Source of the DNA: Candidatus Gastranaerophilales bacterium
GTDB taxonomy: Bacteria > Cyanobacteriota > Vampirovibrionia > Gastranaerophilales > Gastranaerophilaceae
NCBI GenBank assembly: GCA_944324285.1
Contig: CALUVR010000007.1
Location: 1-64,000, forward strand
Reading direction: 5' to 3'
DNA length: 64,000 nucleotides
This document shows, piece by piece, positions 62,422-64,000 of this stretch. Under the pieces are notes generated by a model. It made no database searches. It saw only the letters and a program-made list of their open reading frames with translations, and was not told the DNA's origin. The position numbers and the translations under genes are program-made. Every line of letters starts with the position of its first letter. The stretch's first letter is position 1.

Positions 62422-62937
62422 TTACTGTTTCTTTTCCTCCAGTCCTTCCTGCCCCTCCAGCCTGATATTTTTGAAAATTTCAAGCCTTGGGTCGGTCAAG
62501 TCTTCCTCTTTTGGAAATTCTTTCCCATTACAATTTATACCACAAACTTTTTTATTTGGTAAATCTAATATTACAGATTGATACAATAAGTCATAAATAT
62601 CAATTTCTTGTGCACCGTTGAGGTCTGTTATAAATTGCCCTTCTTTGAGTTCTGTTTCCTGAGCGTAATCCTCTGCGAGCGCCTTTTTTGCGTACATTTC
62701 ATCTATATCTACATTCAGGTTGTACTTAAATTCATTAAGACAGACATCGCAGGTAAGATTTAAAATACCTTTCAAATTTCCGCGGACTTCTATAAACTCG
62801 CCGAGCGACTGCAGGGTTAAATCAGCTTCAAGAGGTTCGTCAGAATTTATATCTTTAATCTTACCGGAAAAATGATACTGTAAAGTTTTATCTTTCGCGT
62901 TTTCTATTTGCTCTAAAGAAACGACGTAATTAGACAT
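62422..62937 (-). CDS. DUF177 (YceD) family protein
   Basis: The start is ATG 62937 (171 residues; MSNYVVSLEQ) with CAGGAAG upstream; a TTG seven codons earlier is rejected. The family pattern is seen: GKIKDINSDEPLEADLTLQ, then a Cys pair in LNLTCDVCLNEFKYNL and a further Cys near the C-terminus (KKVCGINCNGKEF). YceD genes nearly always precede rpmF, and in E. coli and plants the family is linked to 23S rRNA processing. Its first 8 bases overlap the preceding gene. Confidence 0.9.
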   Translation of the reverse strand: MSNYVVSLEQIENAKDKTLQYHFSGKIKDINSDEPLEADLTLQSLGEFIEVRGNLKGILNLTCDVCLNEFKYNLNVDIDEMYAKKALAEDYAQETELKEGQFITDLNGAQEIDIYDLLYQSVILDLPNKKVCGINCNGKEFPKEEDLTDPRLEIFKNIRLEGQEGLEEKKQ

Positions 62938-63193
62938 ACTGTTCTTCCTGCATAGCAACAGCGGCTACCTGATTTGAGATGAAACAAACTTTTTTCAAAG
63001 GTCCCTGGGTTTCTTTTTCCAGAAGCACTGCTGACGGAGATTTCATCAGTTGAGTAACTTCCGCGTATAATTCCTGCGGGTTATCAACATACAAAACCAA
63101 CGGCGCTGTTGAACCTTTCAAAAACACAAGAACTGACGTTCTTTTTTTGATGTTTTGAGCGTTCAAGTTTTGCGGATTAAATTGTTGTGCCAT
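62930..63193 (-). CDS. Hypothetical protein at the head of the fab operon
   Basis: The start is ATG 63193 with AAAGGAG (87 residues; MAQQFNPQNLNAQNIKKRTS). It is a small alpha/beta protein without signal peptide or membrane segment; the family is not recognised. Eight bases of overlap with the DUF177 gene imply coupling. It is the first gene of the operon that ends with fabF. Confidence 0.75.
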   Translation of the reverse strand: MAQQFNPQNLNAQNIKKRTSVLVFLKGSTAPLVLYVDNPQELYAEVTQLMKSPSAVLLEKETQGPLKKVCFISNQVAAVAMQEEQYV

Positions 63194-63221
63194 AATTTTC
63201 TCCTTTATTTCAAGTGTTACT

Positions 63222-63250
63222 ATTTTAAAATAAAAACGAATTTTATGCAA
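63222..63250 (-). promoter_or_regulatory. Main promoter of the duf177-rpmF-plsX-fab operon
   Basis: On the minus strand TTGCAT (63250-63245), exactly 17 bases, TAAAAT (63227-63222). Confidence 0.7.
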
Positions 63251-63259
63251 ATTGTAAAA

Positions 63260-63600
63260 AAGAGGATAGGACAAAGTGAGGTGTGAGAAGTGAGGGGTGA
63301 ATGGTCAATTTAGTTGAAAGGGGGAATGGCTGAAGAGTTGTCTTTTCTTTATCCCATGCAAAGGGGGAGGAAATGTGACGTCATTGCGAGCGGTAGCGAA
63401 GCAATACAGCCTTTGGATTATTGTTGGGCAGGTATGCCCAACCGACAGCCCCCTTCCGGCACTGGCGTGCCACCGCCCTTTACAAGGGAGGCTTTACTAA
63501 TAATAATTTGCGTTGGTCTATTCACAACTCACTTTTCGCCCTTCACTCAAACAATCTTTCCCCGACTGTCGGATATAAATTTTTATTCACCGGCGTAAAC
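63260..63600. repeat. Palindromic intergenic repeats
   Basis: The gap of about 430 bases between the fab-operon head and the OmpH-like gene holds GTGAGGTGTGAGAAGTGAGG-type arms, a GTCATTGCGAGCGGTAGCGA module at 63380-63400, the palindrome GTTGGGCAGGTATGCCCAAC (63423-63442) and TCACTTTTCGCCCTTCACTC at about 63530. No gene is supported. Confidence 0.65.
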
Positions 63601-63625
63601 TGCATTTGTAAGAGAAAGGATTTAT

Positions 63626-64000
63626 ATGAGAAAACACTTCTATATTGCGGTAATCGCAGCACTGGCATTCGCACTCGGATATTCTGTCAATAATATTGCA
63701 ATCTCCGACACAACAGCAAAAGTTGCTGTTATTGACGCTGCCAAAATCGCGGCAAACTCATCTGCGGTAAAAAATCTTAAGGCAGAACAGGAAAAGAAAG
63801 TAAAAGAAATTCAGGCTACACTGGATAAGGCTAAGGCTGAACTTGCAAAGGAAAAGGATCCGGCAAAAATTGCCGCCATAGAAGAAAAATACAGAAATCA
63901 GGTTAATGCACAAAAAATCGCACTTGATACAGAATACAACAAAAAATTAACACAAATTGACAGTGAAATACGCGCAACAATTGTGGAAAAAGCAAGAGGC
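63626..64000 (+). CDS. OmpH/Skp-like periplasmic chaperone, 3' end cut by window edge
   Basis: 125 codons are visible from ATG 63626, with GAAAGGA upstream. A signal peptide or anchor (FYIAVIAALAFALGYSVN) is followed by KVAVIDAAKIAANSSAVKNL, the usual first strand of OmpH/Skp proteins, then a long Lys/Glu/Ala-rich coiled coil. Skp-like proteins hold outer-membrane proteins in the periplasm, which would fit an envelope with an outer membrane (GT9 and AsmA-like genes agree). Confidence 0.85.
   Translation, partial: MRKHFYIAVIAALAFALGYSVNNIAISDTTAKVAVIDAAKIAANSSAVKNLKAEQEKKVKEIQATLDKAKAELAKEKDPAKIAAIEEKYRNQVNAQKIALDTEYNKKLTQIDSEIRATIVEKARG

Overview
The window looks like a chromosomal piece of a low-GC, non-photosynthetic relative of cyanobacteria, most likely an uncultured gut member of Gastranaerophilales (Vampirovibrionia/Melainabacteria). 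This placement is inference from protein content, not from a marker RNA: an LdpA-like iron-sulfur protein (a family otherwise known from cyanobacteria), prepilins starting AFTLAEVLITLG, an N-terminal SASQARLLSITARLSDNE signature, and the YceD-L32-PlsX-Fab gene order. No rRNA, tRNA, CRISPR array or intact transposase was seen.

Layout. 1-7.2 kb: a truncated lineage-type protein, purB, a GT9 transferase, PPi-type phosphofructokinase, a nested-palindrome element and a GT4 transferase. 7.3-15 kb: a Na+/amino-acid symporter overlapping an ACT-domain protein, NagZ with two uncharacterised envelope genes, an HNH/zinc-ribbon protein and an aquaporin. 15-20.5 kb: PgeF, three small secreted or envelope proteins, a DHA2 drug exporter, an RHH regulator and a prepilin. 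20.5-28.8 kb: adenine deaminase, WG-repeat protein, AsmA-like protein, L,D-transpeptidase and an HD phosphohydrolase. 29-34.5 kb is the most accessory-looking part: an Mrr-nuclease/STAND NTPase followed by an overlapping HAD phosphatase and protein-kinase-like pair. 34.5-44.9 kb: tpiA, an iron alcohol dehydrogenase with a structured leader, a UDP-xylose synthase/GT61 cluster, pgk, prs and a GT8 transferase. 45-53.3 kb: a Zor/Mot-like stator pair overlapping a UPF0210 gene, LdpA-like protein, serine hydrolase, glyoxalase, a FliK-like protein and a GNAT. 53.3-63.2 kb: ribE-ribBA and a complete fatty-acid operon (duf177-rpmF-plsX-fabH-[HEPN/MNT]-fabD-x-fabG-acpP-fabF), interrupted by a toxin-antitoxin pair. 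The window ends in an OmpH/Skp-like gene.

Two features cut across the window. First, gene starts fall into two classes: ordinary Shine-Dalgarno starts, and about ten starts without a Shine-Dalgarno sequence in which a -10-like hexamer ends exactly six bases before the start codon, as expected for leaderless mRNAs. Where a -35 box can be paired at 17-bp spacing it is usually TTGCAN rather than TTGACA. Second, most intergenic gaps over 150 bp are filled with modular palindromic repeats, including a 20-bp perfect or near-perfect palindrome present about ten times, composite elements with inverted ends, and one recent 195-bp direct duplication.

Functionally the window mixes central metabolism (glycolysis, purine salvage, PRPP, riboflavin, type II fatty-acid synthesis), envelope building and glycosylation, and a few defence or stress candidates (Mrr-STAND protein, HEPN/MNT pair, stator pair, HNH protein). 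Several lineage-type proteins share a short N-terminal F/Y-x-G-like leader of unknown purpose.
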